Assembly (NCBI GenBank): GCA_018335035.1
Contig: JAGXKT010000005.1
Coordinates: forward strand, 62,001 to 126,000
From: Phycisphaerae bacterium
GTDB lineage: Bacteria; Planctomycetota; Phycisphaerae; SM23-33
DNA length: 64,000 bases
Reading direction: 5' to 3'
Both the position numbers and the translations under genes were made by a program. Below, piece by piece: positions 25,356 to 32,994 of the stretch. The notes beneath the pieces are model-generated. The model was not told the origin of the DNA, made no database searches, and saw only the letters and a program-made list of their open reading frames with translations. How positions within the stretch are numbered: the stretch's first letter is position 1; every line of letters starts with the position of its first letter.

Positions 25356-25454
25356 CGAGATAACGAGGCAACGAATCACCCGGCTTCGTCAGGCGACGAC
25401 TACGCCGTGGCAAGCGAGTCAACGGATCAACGCATCAACGAGGCAACGAGGCAT
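25356..25454. repeat. Composite repeat copy 1: octamer array - core - octamer array
   Basis: Three octamers of CGANNNAA type, then a 42-bp core (25377-25418, starting CACCCGGCTTCGTCAGGCGA), then five octamers (CGAGTCAA, CGGATCAA, CGCATCAA, CGAGGCAA, CGAGGCAT). Confidence 0.75.
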
Positions 25455-25533
25455 GGTTGCTCGCTGCGCTCGCAGCCCATGGCACCTCCGGCTCGCAGCC
25501 GATGGCGTCCCGGATCGCGTAATCGCCGCACAC
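25455..25533. other. Spacer between composite repeats
   Basis: No gene. Contains a short inverted repeat (GCTCGCTGCGCTCGCAGC) and nothing else recognised. Confidence 0.4.
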
Positions 25534-25633
25534 CGAGTCAACGAGATACCGAGTGAACGAATCAACCCGGCTTTGTCAGACGACGACTCCGCCGTGACAG
25601 GCGAGTCAGCGAATCCACGAGTCAACGGTTCAA
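25534..25633. repeat. Composite repeat copy 2
   Basis: Four octamers (CGAGTCAA, CGAGATAC, CGAGTGAA, CGAATCAA), the core (25564-25605, about 90 percent like copy 1 by eye), then four octamers (CGAGTCAG, CGAATCCA, CGAGTCAA, CGGTTCAA). Confidence 0.75.
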
Positions 25634-25716
25634 TGAGACGACGGCGCCCCCTGCTCGCTCGAGGCGAGAGAGGCGGCCGCGTCCGTCGTGCGCCGCGCGA
25701 GCGTGAGCGGGGGGGG

Positions 25717-26271
25717 CTACCCCTTGGCGGGCTTCTTGCCCTGCGGGGCGAGCATGAGCGTGATGCGCCGCCCTTCGCGTCGCGTGGGGCGCTCGGTCTT
25801 GGCGAGCTCCCCGAGCTGCTCCTGGATGCGCTCGAAGACGCGGTAGCCCTCGTCGACGTGGGCCAGCTCGCGCCCGCGGAACCGCAACGAGAATTGCACG
25901 CGATCGCCGCGTTCCAGGAACTTCCGCGCCCGGTCAACTTTGATTTTCAGGTCGTGCTCGCCGATCTTCGGCGTGCGGATGCGGACCTGCTTCATCTCCG
26001 TCTCGTGGCGCTGGGCCTTGGCCTTGCGCTGCTTCTTGCTCTCGGAGTACTTCCACTTGCCGTAGTCCATGATACGGCAGACCGGCGGCCGGCTGTTCGG
26101 CGCGACCTCGACGAGGTCCAGCCCCGCCTCCTGGGCGCGCTGCTGGGCGTCCTTGGTCTCCACGATGCCCACCTGCTCGTTGTTCTCGTCGATCAGACGG
26201 ATCGGCGAGATGCGAATGCGGTGGTTCACGCGCAGGTTCTTGCCGCTGTCACGTGCGTAACGTTTTGCGAT
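25717..26271 (-). CDS. infC: Translation initiation factor IF-3, probable AUC start
   Basis: 184 aa if started at the ATC at 26271, giving (M)AKRYARDSGKNLRVNHRIRIS. TGAGGAG lies eight bases before that ATC. The ORF-track start is a GTG 14 codons later with no ribosome binding site. The N domain (RLIDENNEQVGIVETKDAQQRA), linker (DYGKWKYSESKKQRKAKA) and C domain (KQVRIRTPKIGEHDLKIKVDRARKFL, RFRGRE) match IF-3, which binds the 30S subunit and proofreads initiation. Rare AUU/AUC/AUA starts are a known autoregulatory feature of infC. It lies downstream of thrS but has its own -10 box; rpmI and rplT do not follow. Confidence 0.92.
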   Translation of the reverse strand: MAKRYARDSGKNLRVNHRIRISPIRLIDENNEQVGIVETKDAQQRAQEAGLDLVEVAPNSRPPVCRIMDYGKWKYSESKKQRKAKAQRHETEMKQVRIRTPKIGEHDLKIKVDRARKFLERGDRVQFSLRFRGRELAHVDEGYRVFERIQEQLGELAKTERPTRREGRRITLMLAPQGKKPAKG

Positions 26272-26400
26272 GGTAGGATCTCCTCAGGTTCATCCCGGCC
26301 GACGGCGGCGGGCACGCCCCGTCGCGTCCGGCCGGCATCTTATCTCTCAACCACGGAGCCCACGGAGGACACAAGGCGTTCTGTGTCCGCAGATCACCCG

Positions 26401-26420
26401 GCGAGCAACGCGTTGCTCGC
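26401..26420 (-). promoter_or_regulatory. 20-bp perfect palindrome in the infC leader
   Basis: GCGAGCAACGCGTTGCTCGC reads the same on both strands. It falls between the putative infC -10 box and the infC start and could form a leader hairpin or bind a dimeric regulator. Confidence 0.5.
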
Positions 26421-26454
26421 CCTGCAAAAAGTTCGCGGGCAACAGGTCGTGTAT

Positions 26455-26481
26455 ATTATAACATAAACTGTTCAACAACAA
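26455..26481 (-). promoter_or_regulatory. Candidate infC promoter
   Basis: Perfect TATAAT (26460-26455) in an AT-rich patch right after the thrS stop. The best -35 is TTGTTG at 15 nt, so the -35 is weak. Leader length would be about 175 nt. Confidence 0.45.
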
Positions 26482-26485
26482 GCGC

Positions 26486-28537
26486 TTACAAACCTTCTTG
26501 CTTTGAAATCTCTGCGCCCTCTGTGGTTGCATCTGTCCCGTCGGCGCCGGCGAGGGGGCGCGTGCGGCCTTTGGAGTCCCGCTCGGCGGCCAGCGCCTCG
26601 ACGAAGGCATCCAGCGCGATCGGTCCGCGGTCGCCGTCGGTGCGCTCGCGGACGGCGACGGTGCCTTGCTCGGCCTCGCGCCCCCCGACCACGGCCATGT
26701 AGGGTACCTTGTCCATCGTCGCGCGGCGGATTTTGGCGCCGATCTTCTCGGGCGAGTCGTCCAGCTCGGCGCGGAAGCCGGCGTCGCGCAAGCGCCGCGC
26801 GACGTCGGCGCCGTAATCGGCGAACTTGTCGCTGACCGGCAGGACGGCCACCTGCACCGGCGCCAGCCACAGCGGGAACGCGCCGGCGAAGTGCTCGATG
26901 AGGATGCCGATGAACCGTTCCGGCGCGCCGAGCGGCGCGCGGTGGATCATCACGGGCCGGTGCGGCGCGTTGTCGGGTCCGGTGTAGGTCAGGTCGAACC
27001 GCTCGGGGAGGTTGTAGTCCACCTGGATGGTCCCGAGCTGCCACTCGCGCCCGAGGGCGTCGGTGACGACGAAATCGATTTTCGGCCCGTAGAACGCGGC
27101 CTCGCCGGGCTCCTCGGTGTAGTCCATCTCGAAGCGCCGCACGACGTTTCGGAGGTTGGTCTCGGCGAGGTCCCAATTTTTCTCGGGCCCGGTGTACTTG
27201 GAGCTGTCCGGGTCGCGCAGGCCCACGCGGACGCGGTAGTCGTCCAGCCCGAGCGTGGACAGCACCAGCTTGGTCAGCTCGACGCAGGAGGCGACCTCCT
27301 GCTCGATCTGCTCGTGCGTGCAGAGGATGTGCGCGTCGTCCTGCGTGAAGCCGCGGACGCGCACCAGTCCGTTGAGCTCGCCGGACTGCTCCAGCCGGTA
27401 GACCGTGCCGAACTCGCTGTAGCGGATCGGCAGCTCGCGGTAGCTGTGCTGGGCGGACTTGTAGATCCGCATGTGGAACGGGCAGTTCATCGGTTTGAGC
27501 AGGTAGCCGTCGCCGTCGTCCTCGCCCAGTTGCATGGTCGGGAACAACCCGTGCTCGTAATATGGGTAATGCCCGCTGGTGCGAAACAGGTCCGTCTTGC
27601 CGATGTGCGGCGTGATGACGGGCTGGTAGCCGCGACGAAGCAACTCGCCTCGCAGCCAGGTCTCAAGCTCCATCCGGATGATCGTGCCCTTGGGCAACCA
27701 CAGCGGCAGGCCCGGACCGACCTGCTCGTCAATCAGGAACAACCCCAACTGTCGGCCGAGCACGCGATGGTCGCGCTGGCGGGCCTGCTCGATCCGCTCG
27801 ACATGCGCGTCGAGGTCCGCCTTGGAGAAGAACGCCACGCCGTAAATCCGCGTGAGCATCTTGTTCCGCTCGTCGCCGCGCCAGTACGCCCCGGCCGCGG
27901 TGACCAGCTTGAACGCCTTGCCCAGCTTGCCGGTGTGCGGCAGGTGCGGGCCGCGGCACATGTCCACGAAGTCGCCCTGGCGATACAGTGAGACGGTCGG
28001 CGGCGCGGCGCCGGCCTCGGCGACGAGATCGTCGATCATCTCGATCTTGTAATGCTGCCCGCGGCGGCGCATCTCGGCCTTGGCCTCGTCCGGCGGCAGC
28101 TCGACGCGATCCAGCGGGATCTTCTCGCCGACGATGCGGCGCATCTCGCCCTCGATCGCCGCCAGGTCGTCCGCCGAGATCGACCGCGGCAAATCGAAGT
28201 CGTAGTAGAAGCCGTACTGGAAATCGTCTATCAGCGCCGGGCCGATCGTGTACTGAACGCCCTCGCCGTAGAGCCGCACGACGGCCTGGGCGAGCACGTG
28301 GGCCGCCGTGTGACGCAACACCTCCAGCGCCGCGTCGCCGTCGCGGTCGGTCAGCAGACGCAGCTCGTGTCGGCCTTCCGCCAGCGGCGCCGTCAGGTCG
28401 CACAGCGCACCGTCGACCTCGGCCGCCACGGCCGCTCGCGCCAATCCCGCGGAGATGTCCTCGGCGACGCGCGCCGGCGTAACGCCGTCGTCGTACTGTT
28501 TGGTGCTGCCATCGGGCAGGGCGATCTGTGTGCTCAT
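26486..28537 (-). CDS. thrS: Threonyl-tRNA synthetase
   Basis: 683 aa with full architecture: N-terminal TGS domain (about 1-60, IALPDGSTKQYDDGVTPARVA), editing domain with HTAAH and CRGPHLPHTG zinc-like residues, class II catalytic core (motif 2 RYSEFGTVYRLEQSG, motif 3 GAPERFIGILIEHFAG) and anticodon-binding domain (APVQVAVLPVSD). It charges tRNA-Thr and edits Ser-tRNA-Thr. The upstream region carries a sigma70-type promoter and a threonine-rich leader ORF, which suggests attenuation by threonyl-tRNA level. infC follows on the same strand. Confidence 0.97.
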   Translation of the reverse strand: MSTQIALPDGSTKQYDDGVTPARVAEDISAGLARAAVAAEVDGALCDLTAPLAEGRHELRLLTDRDGDAALEVLRHTAAHVLAQAVVRLYGEGVQYTIGPALIDDFQYGFYYDFDLPRSISADDLAAIEGEMRRIVGEKIPLDRVELPPDEAKAEMRRRGQHYKIEMIDDLVAEAGAAPPTVSLYRQGDFVDMCRGPHLPHTGKLGKAFKLVTAAGAYWRGDERNKMLTRIYGVAFFSKADLDAHVERIEQARQRDHRVLGRQLGLFLIDEQVGPGLPLWLPKGTIIRMELETWLRGELLRRGYQPVITPHIGKTDLFRTSGHYPYYEHGLFPTMQLGEDDGDGYLLKPMNCPFHMRIYKSAQHSYRELPIRYSEFGTVYRLEQSGELNGLVRVRGFTQDDAHILCTHEQIEQEVASCVELTKLVLSTLGLDDYRVRVGLRDPDSSKYTGPEKNWDLAETNLRNVVRRFEMDYTEEPGEAAFYGPKIDFVVTDALGREWQLGTIQVDYNLPERFDLTYTGPDNAPHRPVMIHRAPLGAPERFIGILIEHFAGAFPLWLAPVQVAVLPVSDKFADYGADVARRLRDAGFRAELDDSPEKIGAKIRRATMDKVPYMAVVGGREAEQGTVAVRERTDGDRGPIALDAFVEALAAERDSKGRTRPLAGADGTDATTEGAEISKQEGL

Positions 28538-28641
28538 CGGGCCGTGCGCCTCCGGGCCTCACGCCGGACGCCGCGGACGGGAAGGGGGGCAAAAGAGCAG
28601 GCCGGCAGGCGACGGTGCCACGAACCGCTGACGCTCCCCGT

Positions 28642-28656
28642 CCCGGACTGTCCGGG
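28642..28656 (-). promoter_or_regulatory. GC-rich hairpin after the Thr-rich leader ORF
   Basis: CCCGGA-CAG-TCCGGG begins nine nt after the leader stop. It has no T-run directly after it, so if it acts in attenuation it is a pause or antiterminator element and not a complete terminator. Confidence 0.4.
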
Positions 28657-28664
28657 CAAGGGCC

Positions 28665-28703
28665 TTAGCACGTCGTCGTAGTCGTCAGCGTCGTAGCCAT
28701 CAT
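28665..28703 (-). CDS. Threonine-rich leader peptide upstream of thrS
   Basis: MMATTLTTTTTC, 7 Thr in 12 codons, 36 nt after the inferred thrS transcript start and about 130 nt before thrS. The design matches amino-acid leader peptides such as thrL, in which ribosome stalling reports charged tRNA supply. The ribosome binding site is weak (AAGAG about 11 nt upstream). The region is partly a CGT simple repeat, so chance is not excluded. Confidence 0.5.
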   Translation of the reverse strand: MMATTLTTTTTC

Positions 28704-28745
28704 CGTCTGCCGGCTCTTGTAGCGACAGGAACCGCTGGACTGTTC

Positions 28746-28773
28746 ATCTTATCGCGCGAAATACGGCTGTCAA
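28746..28773 (-). promoter_or_regulatory. Candidate thrS promoter
   Basis: TTGACA, 16 nt, TAAGAT on the minus strand, start near 28739. Confidence 0.6.
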
Positions 28774-28814
28774 ATGAACTTCGCGCAAAAAACCACGCCG
28801 TCGCCCAGCGCAAT

Positions 28815-28830
28815 TGTTCCACGTGGAACA
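28815..28830. promoter_or_regulatory. parS-like chromosome partition site
   Basis: TGTTCCACGTGGAACA is a perfect 16-bp palindrome identical to the parS sequence known from Pseudomonas and one base pair class from the Bacillus consensus TGTTNCACGTGAAACA. It lies in the non-coding stretch between thrS and tRNA-Ala. ParB binding would mark proximity to the replication origin. parAB is not in the window. Confidence 0.7.
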
Positions 28831-29049
28831 TTTTGAATCCGCCGACGCGTCTGTGCGCAACACCGCGTCATCCGCGAGCCGCCGCGCGGCCCTAACTGCC
28901 GCTCGCAACGCCGTATGCGCCGGCCGCATTGCGTCGCCGCGCCCCGCCGGCGCCGGGCAGCATCCGTGCGCAAGACCGTGTAGACAACGCCCCGCGGCGT
29001 CAACCTGTGGAAGCGATTCTGCGCACAATCGCGCCCGGCCGCGCGGCGC
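28831..29049. other. Gene-free stretch between parS-like site and tRNA-Ala
   Basis: No supported ORF. Three TGTGCGCA/CGTGCGCA-type words occur (near 28851, 28967, and inverted near 29023) without recognisable meaning. Confidence 0.4.
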
Positions 29050-29078
29050 TTGACGCGACCCGGTCAAGCTGGTACACA
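29050..29078 (+). promoter_or_regulatory. Candidate tRNA-Ala promoter
   Basis: TTGACG, 17 nt, TACACA; inferred start about 9 nt before the tRNA. Confidence 0.45.
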
Positions 29079-29093
29079 AGAGCCAGTACCGAC

Positions 29094-29166
29094 GGGGCCG
29101 TAGCTCAGTTGGGAGAGCGCATGCATGGCATGCATGAGGTCCGGGGTTCGAATCCCCGCGGCTCCA
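29094..29166 (+). tRNA. tRNA-Ala (GGC)
   Basis: 73 nt cloverleaf: acceptor GGGGCCG/CGGCTCC, D stem GCTC/GAGC, anticodon stem CATGC/GCATG with loop ATGGCAT (anticodon GGC), T arm CGGGGTTCGAATCCCCG, discriminator A. CCA is not encoded. Confidence 0.95.
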
Positions 29167-29440
29167 GTCCGCTTCGCCCCTCGCCGCCCGCGGCGAGGAG
29201 CTTGGCAGCCCGTCTGGCACTGTAAACGCCGGCGCCGTGAGCGGAATCAGCTTGCCCCGCGTAGTGCGACGGCGCTCGCGGCGTTGCTACCGCAGCAGGC
29301 CTCCCGGCCGCGCAGCAGAGCTACGGGCGCCAGAGCGCCCCGACGTGCGCGGCCTTGGCGGCGCAACAGGGCGGAGGATAGCTTCCGGCCGCGTATCCGG
29401 ACATGTCGGCGCGGACGCTACGGCGCGCTGCGCCTTGGTT

Positions 29441-29460
29441 ATGCCGCCCCGGGGCGGCAT
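29441..29460. repeat. 20-bp perfect palindrome between the tRNA genes
   Basis: ATGCCGCCCCGGGGCGGCAT. The rest of 29167-29440 shows no gene. It sits just before the tRNA-His promoter; no T-run follows. Confidence 0.6.
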
Positions 29461-29465
29461 TTGCG

Positions 29466-29494
29466 TTGACACCTGTCGGCCGCGGTGCTATCGT
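29466..29494 (+). promoter_or_regulatory. Candidate tRNA-His promoter
   Basis: TTGACA, 17 nt, TATCGT; start about 49 nt before the mature tRNA. Confidence 0.5.
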
Positions 29495-29549
29495 CGTCAC
29501 GTCGGGCGTGCCCGGGGCCTATCGGCTCCGGCACGCACCCCGACCCACG

Positions 29550-29624
29550 GTGGATGTAGCTCAGTTAGGTCAGAGCACCTGGTTGTGGTCCAGGGGGTCG
29601 GGGGTTCGAATCCCCTCATCCACC
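29550..29624 (+). tRNA. tRNA-His (GTG)
   Basis: Acceptor GTGGATG/CATCCAC, D stem GCTC/GAGC, anticodon stem CCTGG/CCAGG with loop TTGTGGT (anticodon GTG), T arm GGGGGTTCGAATCCCCT, discriminator C. The extra G-1 expected for tRNA-His is encoded at 29549. CCA is not encoded. Confidence 0.95.
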
Positions 29625-29646
29625 CGTACCCGGGGGCCGCGCGCCC

Positions 29647-29700
29647 CGCTTGCCACGGCGTAGTCGTCGTCTGACGAAGCCGGGTGGCTCGTTATCTCGG
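29647..29700 (-). repeat. Composite repeat copy 3 (inverted, partial)
   Basis: The core at 29647-29686 is the reverse complement of the cores at 25377 and 25564 with few differences, and an octamer remnant (GCTCGTTATCTCG) flanks it. It lies 22 bp after tRNA-His. Confidence 0.7.
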
Positions 29701-29843
29701 CGTGGCACGATTGGGCGCTTGAGGGCGCCTTGGGCTGCGAGTGAAGCCGTGCACAGGCCTCCCGCCGCGCCTTCGGGCGACCGGAAGCGGGCGCACGGTT
29801 GCTCGCCTCGCTCGTATTCCGGCGCATCCGGCCGGCCTGTTCC

Positions 29844-29861
29844 GCGGGCATGCATGCCCGC
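29844..29861. repeat. 18-bp perfect palindrome downstream of the GH94 gene
   Basis: GCGGGCATGCATGCCCGC. In the 3' region of the minus-strand phosphorylase gene; could act as a hairpin end, but no T-run follows. No gene lies in 29701-29932. Confidence 0.5.
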
Positions 29862-29932
29862 CCGCCCTACACCTACGAGCCCCCATGGGACGAGGCCATT
29901 CCCCAGGCCGGGGCGGCAGCACGGCGCCGCTC

Positions 29933-32722
29933 TCAGCCGAGCGTAACCTCCACAGCGTTCGTTTTGCGTGTGCACGCGGCCAGCAAGGCATCCTTTGCGA
30001 TCCGCGCGGTCAGTCCGTCGTCGGCGATCTCGGCCGGGGCGTCGGTGCCGTTGATCCGCACGCCGCGGACGGCGTAGTCGCCCCAGTCGCAACGGTCGGC
30101 GTTGAGGTAGGTCACGTGCAGGCGTTTGCCGTGGAGATTGAAGCTCACGGACGTCCGCCCGTCGGGCCCGAATTGCTCGGCCACGAGCTGCGGCGCAATG
30201 ACCAGGTCGCCGCCGTCGCCGCGCAGCCCGAACATCTGCGTCAGCGACGCCAGCACCAGCCACGTCGCCGAGCCGGTCAGGTAGCAGTAGCCGCCGCGCC
30301 CCTCGCGATCGAAAAACGACGGGATGCAGGGAAAGATCTTCGACCGGCCGGAGTCCATCACCAGCGCGTAGATGTCGCGGAACACCTCGTAGCCGGCGCG
30401 GACGCGCCCGCGTTGGTACAGCCCGTACATGTACATCATGTTCTGCTGGTTCCAGATCGAGCCGTGCTCCTTGTAGCCGTAGACGAAACCGGTCACCCGC
30501 CCGAAGTCGAGCTTCAGCTCGCCGAAGTCCGTGCATAGGCGCAGCCCCCCGACATCCGGATTGCGCAGGTGCGTCCGCACGGCAGCGTACATCCGGTCGA
30601 TCTGGTCGTCGTCGGCCGTGGCGAACATCGTCGGCAGGACCTGGCTGGTCAGGTCCATCCGCACGCCGTTGGGGTGGTCGCCGTCGACGCGTTGGGCGTG
30701 GTCGTCGTAATGCCCGTTGAAGAACCGCTGTCCGTCGCGGGTGCGGATGAACTCGTTTCGGCGCAGGTGCCGCGTGAGGTGGTCGGCCTTGGCGCGAAGG
30801 TCGGCCGCCAGTTCATCCGTGGCGACCCGGACGCGCTTGCCGGAGACGCTGTGGGCGACGCGTTCCATGTAGTCGCTCAGGCGTTTTCGCATCGCGGCCG
30901 GGCTGGTGTAGCGCACGGTTTTCTGCCCGTCGAGGCGGTCCAGCAGGACGAGCATTTCGTCGAGCAATTCGACGGACGTCACGCCGCGGGCGTTCAGCGT
31001 TTCGAGCGTCTCGGCCAGCGTGCGCAGGTCCCACGCGTAGAAGTGCGTGAAGCAAACGCTCTCGCCGCGCGTGCGTGCGTTGTCGTAGGTGTCGTTCCAG
31101 TCGCCGCCCTCGAGGTAGATATTGCCGTGGTCGCCGACATGGTAGAAGCTCGTGAGCACCTCCAGCAGGATGTGCTCCAGCAGCGTGCCGCGGTAGACGC
31201 GCCCGCGGGCGTCGCGCTGCTCGTGGCCCTGCGAGCGGTCCCAGGCCTCGTCGCGCCGTCGGCAGCGGACGGCGAGATGATCCTTCCAGTACGGCAGGTC
31301 GCCCAGCAGCACGTCGTCGTCGCCGGTCTGGTCGATGTAGAACTTCATCACGAACCACGGCCAGGCGGCGTGGTCGCACCAGACGCGGACGATGTCGTTT
31401 CGGTCGGCCTTGAACTCGCCCGGGGCCGTGCCGATGATCGTCGCGTTCGTGCCATCCACGCGGACGCCGCGGAAGTTGTTGATCATCTCCTCGCGCGATC
31501 CGGCCGGGTCCACCAGAAACAGCGACAGCAGGTCGGACCACAGGTCGCGCCACCCCCGCCCCCCGCGACCGTAGCCGAAATCCGGCAGGTAGGAGTTGCC
31601 GTAGATCTTGCGGTAGAACAACTGCGCCACGGCCCAGCGAATCCAGTTGTCGTAATCGTCGTCGGGCGTTTCGAAGCGCACGACCTCAACGGCACGCCGC
31701 CAGTGGGCGACGGTCCTGTCCAGCGCCTTGTCGGCGGCCGCGGCGTTGCCGTACCGCCGCTGCCAGCGGGCCGGCGCCTTGCGGTCGGAGGCGATGCCGG
31801 AGACGACGACGAATGCCGTCGAGGCACCCGGCTTGAGCGTCGTGGCGGACCAGCGCATCGCGCCGATCGCCTCGCGCCCGCTGCGCTGGTCCGTGGTCTG
31901 CTTCGGGGCCGGGGTGTTCTTCCAGACCGCCTCGGGATTGTCCAGCGTGCCGCCCTCGCCGCAGAATTCCCGCACGTTGGACCACACGTGCCGCGGCGCC
32001 GCGCCGCGCGCGGCGAAGGCCAACACGGCGTAGAACGTCTCGTTCGGGCGGTGGCCCGTCTCGTCGTGGACGATCGAGGGCGTCACGAGCACGCCGTACT
32101 TGCGCGCCTCGACCGTGTTGAACATCGTAGTGACCTGGCGATGGTCGCGCAGGTTGTCCGCCTGGCGGGCGAAGATCGGCACGGCCGCCGTCGGCGTGAA
32201 GCGCACGGGCTTTCGCCCGACGTTCTCGACGGAAACCTTCATGACCTCGACCGTCTCGTCGTCGGCCGGGACGGACACCGTCACCTCGGCCCGCAGACCC
32301 AGCGCGCGATTCGTGCGCGTCACGCGGAACCAGCCCACGCCGGCGCGGACTTCGGCATCGTCGGGCTTGTCCCACTGCCGCCCGGCGGCGAACGCACTGA
32401 CGCCGGCGACGGACCACGGCTCGCGCCCGTCGACGCGGAGCCAGAAATTGCGCGAATTGCGCGTGCGGTGGAGGTCCTCGGTGACCGTCGGGATCGACAG
32501 GTAGTGCTCGAAGTCCGAGCACACGTCGCCCTTCAACTCCGGCGTCACCGAGCACCGCATGCCCGCCCGATTGCACAGTGGGAAATACAACCCGGAGACG
32601 AACTGCGGATCGGCGGCACGGAACGATCCGTCGTCACCGGTGAACTGCCACAACGGCCCGGCCTGCTCTCGAGCGGCGAGCCCGCCGGCGGGCGACCCTG
32701 TCTTGCGCGCGTGTTTCGACAT
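29933..32722 (-). CDS. GH94/GH36-type glycoside phosphorylase-like protein
   Basis: 929 aa from the ATG at 32722 (CAGGAGC upstream). The N-terminal beta-sandwich includes SRNFWLRVDGREPWSV. The catalytic (alpha/alpha)6 part contains GFGRGGRGWRDLWSD-like YGRGGRGWRDLWSDLL, and LEGGDWNDTYDNA where GH94 enzymes keep the general-acid Asp. GYCYLTGSATWLV near the C terminus matches the phosphate-site region. Family members phosphorolyse cellobiose, cellodextrins, chitobiose or beta-1,2-glucans; the substrate cannot be set from sequence. No signal peptide, so cytosolic. It is divergent from the uronate-isomerase-like gene. Confidence 0.85.
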   Translation of the reverse strand: MSKHARKTGSPAGGLAAREQAGPLWQFTGDDGSFRAADPQFVSGLYFPLCNRAGMRCSVTPELKGDVCSDFEHYLSIPTVTEDLHRTRNSRNFWLRVDGREPWSVAGVSAFAAGRQWDKPDDAEVRAGVGWFRVTRTNRALGLRAEVTVSVPADDETVEVMKVSVENVGRKPVRFTPTAAVPIFARQADNLRDHRQVTTMFNTVEARKYGVLVTPSIVHDETGHRPNETFYAVLAFAARGAAPRHVWSNVREFCGEGGTLDNPEAVWKNTPAPKQTTDQRSGREAIGAMRWSATTLKPGASTAFVVVSGIASDRKAPARWQRRYGNAAAADKALDRTVAHWRRAVEVVRFETPDDDYDNWIRWAVAQLFYRKIYGNSYLPDFGYGRGGRGWRDLWSDLLSLFLVDPAGSREEMINNFRGVRVDGTNATIIGTAPGEFKADRNDIVRVWCDHAAWPWFVMKFYIDQTGDDDVLLGDLPYWKDHLAVRCRRRDEAWDRSQGHEQRDARGRVYRGTLLEHILLEVLTSFYHVGDHGNIYLEGGDWNDTYDNARTRGESVCFTHFYAWDLRTLAETLETLNARGVTSVELLDEMLVLLDRLDGQKTVRYTSPAAMRKRLSDYMERVAHSVSGKRVRVATDELAADLRAKADHLTRHLRRNEFIRTRDGQRFFNGHYDDHAQRVDGDHPNGVRMDLTSQVLPTMFATADDDQIDRMYAAVRTHLRNPDVGGLRLCTDFGELKLDFGRVTGFVYGYKEHGSIWNQQNMMYMYGLYQRGRVRAGYEVFRDIYALVMDSGRSKIFPCIPSFFDREGRGGYCYLTGSATWLVLASLTQMFGLRGDGGDLVIAPQLVAEQFGPDGRTSVSFNLHGKRLHVTYLNADRCDWGDYAVRGVRINGTDAPAEIADDGLTARIAKDALLAACTRKTNAVEVTLG

Positions 32723-32869
32723 CGTCTGCTCCTGTCTTTCGGGGCCGAAAACCGGAAGGGACGCCGCCGTCCGCAAGCCGCGAAAGCCCCTTGCGTGACG
32801 GCGCCGGCGGCACGATACTGCCCACGCCGCGAACAGGCAAGCGCTTTCGCCCGTGCGTGGAGGGGCCCG

Positions 32870-32945
32870 TACGTGCGTGGCATGGGCCCATACGTGCGTG
32901 GCATGGGCATCTTGCCCCTGTGTGCCACGGGCGTCCCGCCCGTGC
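32870..32945. repeat. Direct and inverted repeats between the GH94 and amidohydrolase genes
   Basis: TACGTGCGTGGCATGGGC is repeated exactly at 32870 and 32891, and GTGCCACGGGCGTCCC with its partner half forms a hairpin at 32922-32947. No promoter is obvious inside. Confidence 0.65.
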
Positions 32946-32994
32946 ACAGCCGTCGCAGGCACAGGACGCAGACCCCGCACAACACGGAGACGAC

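Noticed and set aside
25356-25633. CRISPR array
   Set aside because: Units are 8 nt with no unique spacers.
28538-28745. T-box riboswitch upstream of thrS
   Set aside because: No T-box sequence or specifier-loop layout found; the Thr-rich ORF fits better.
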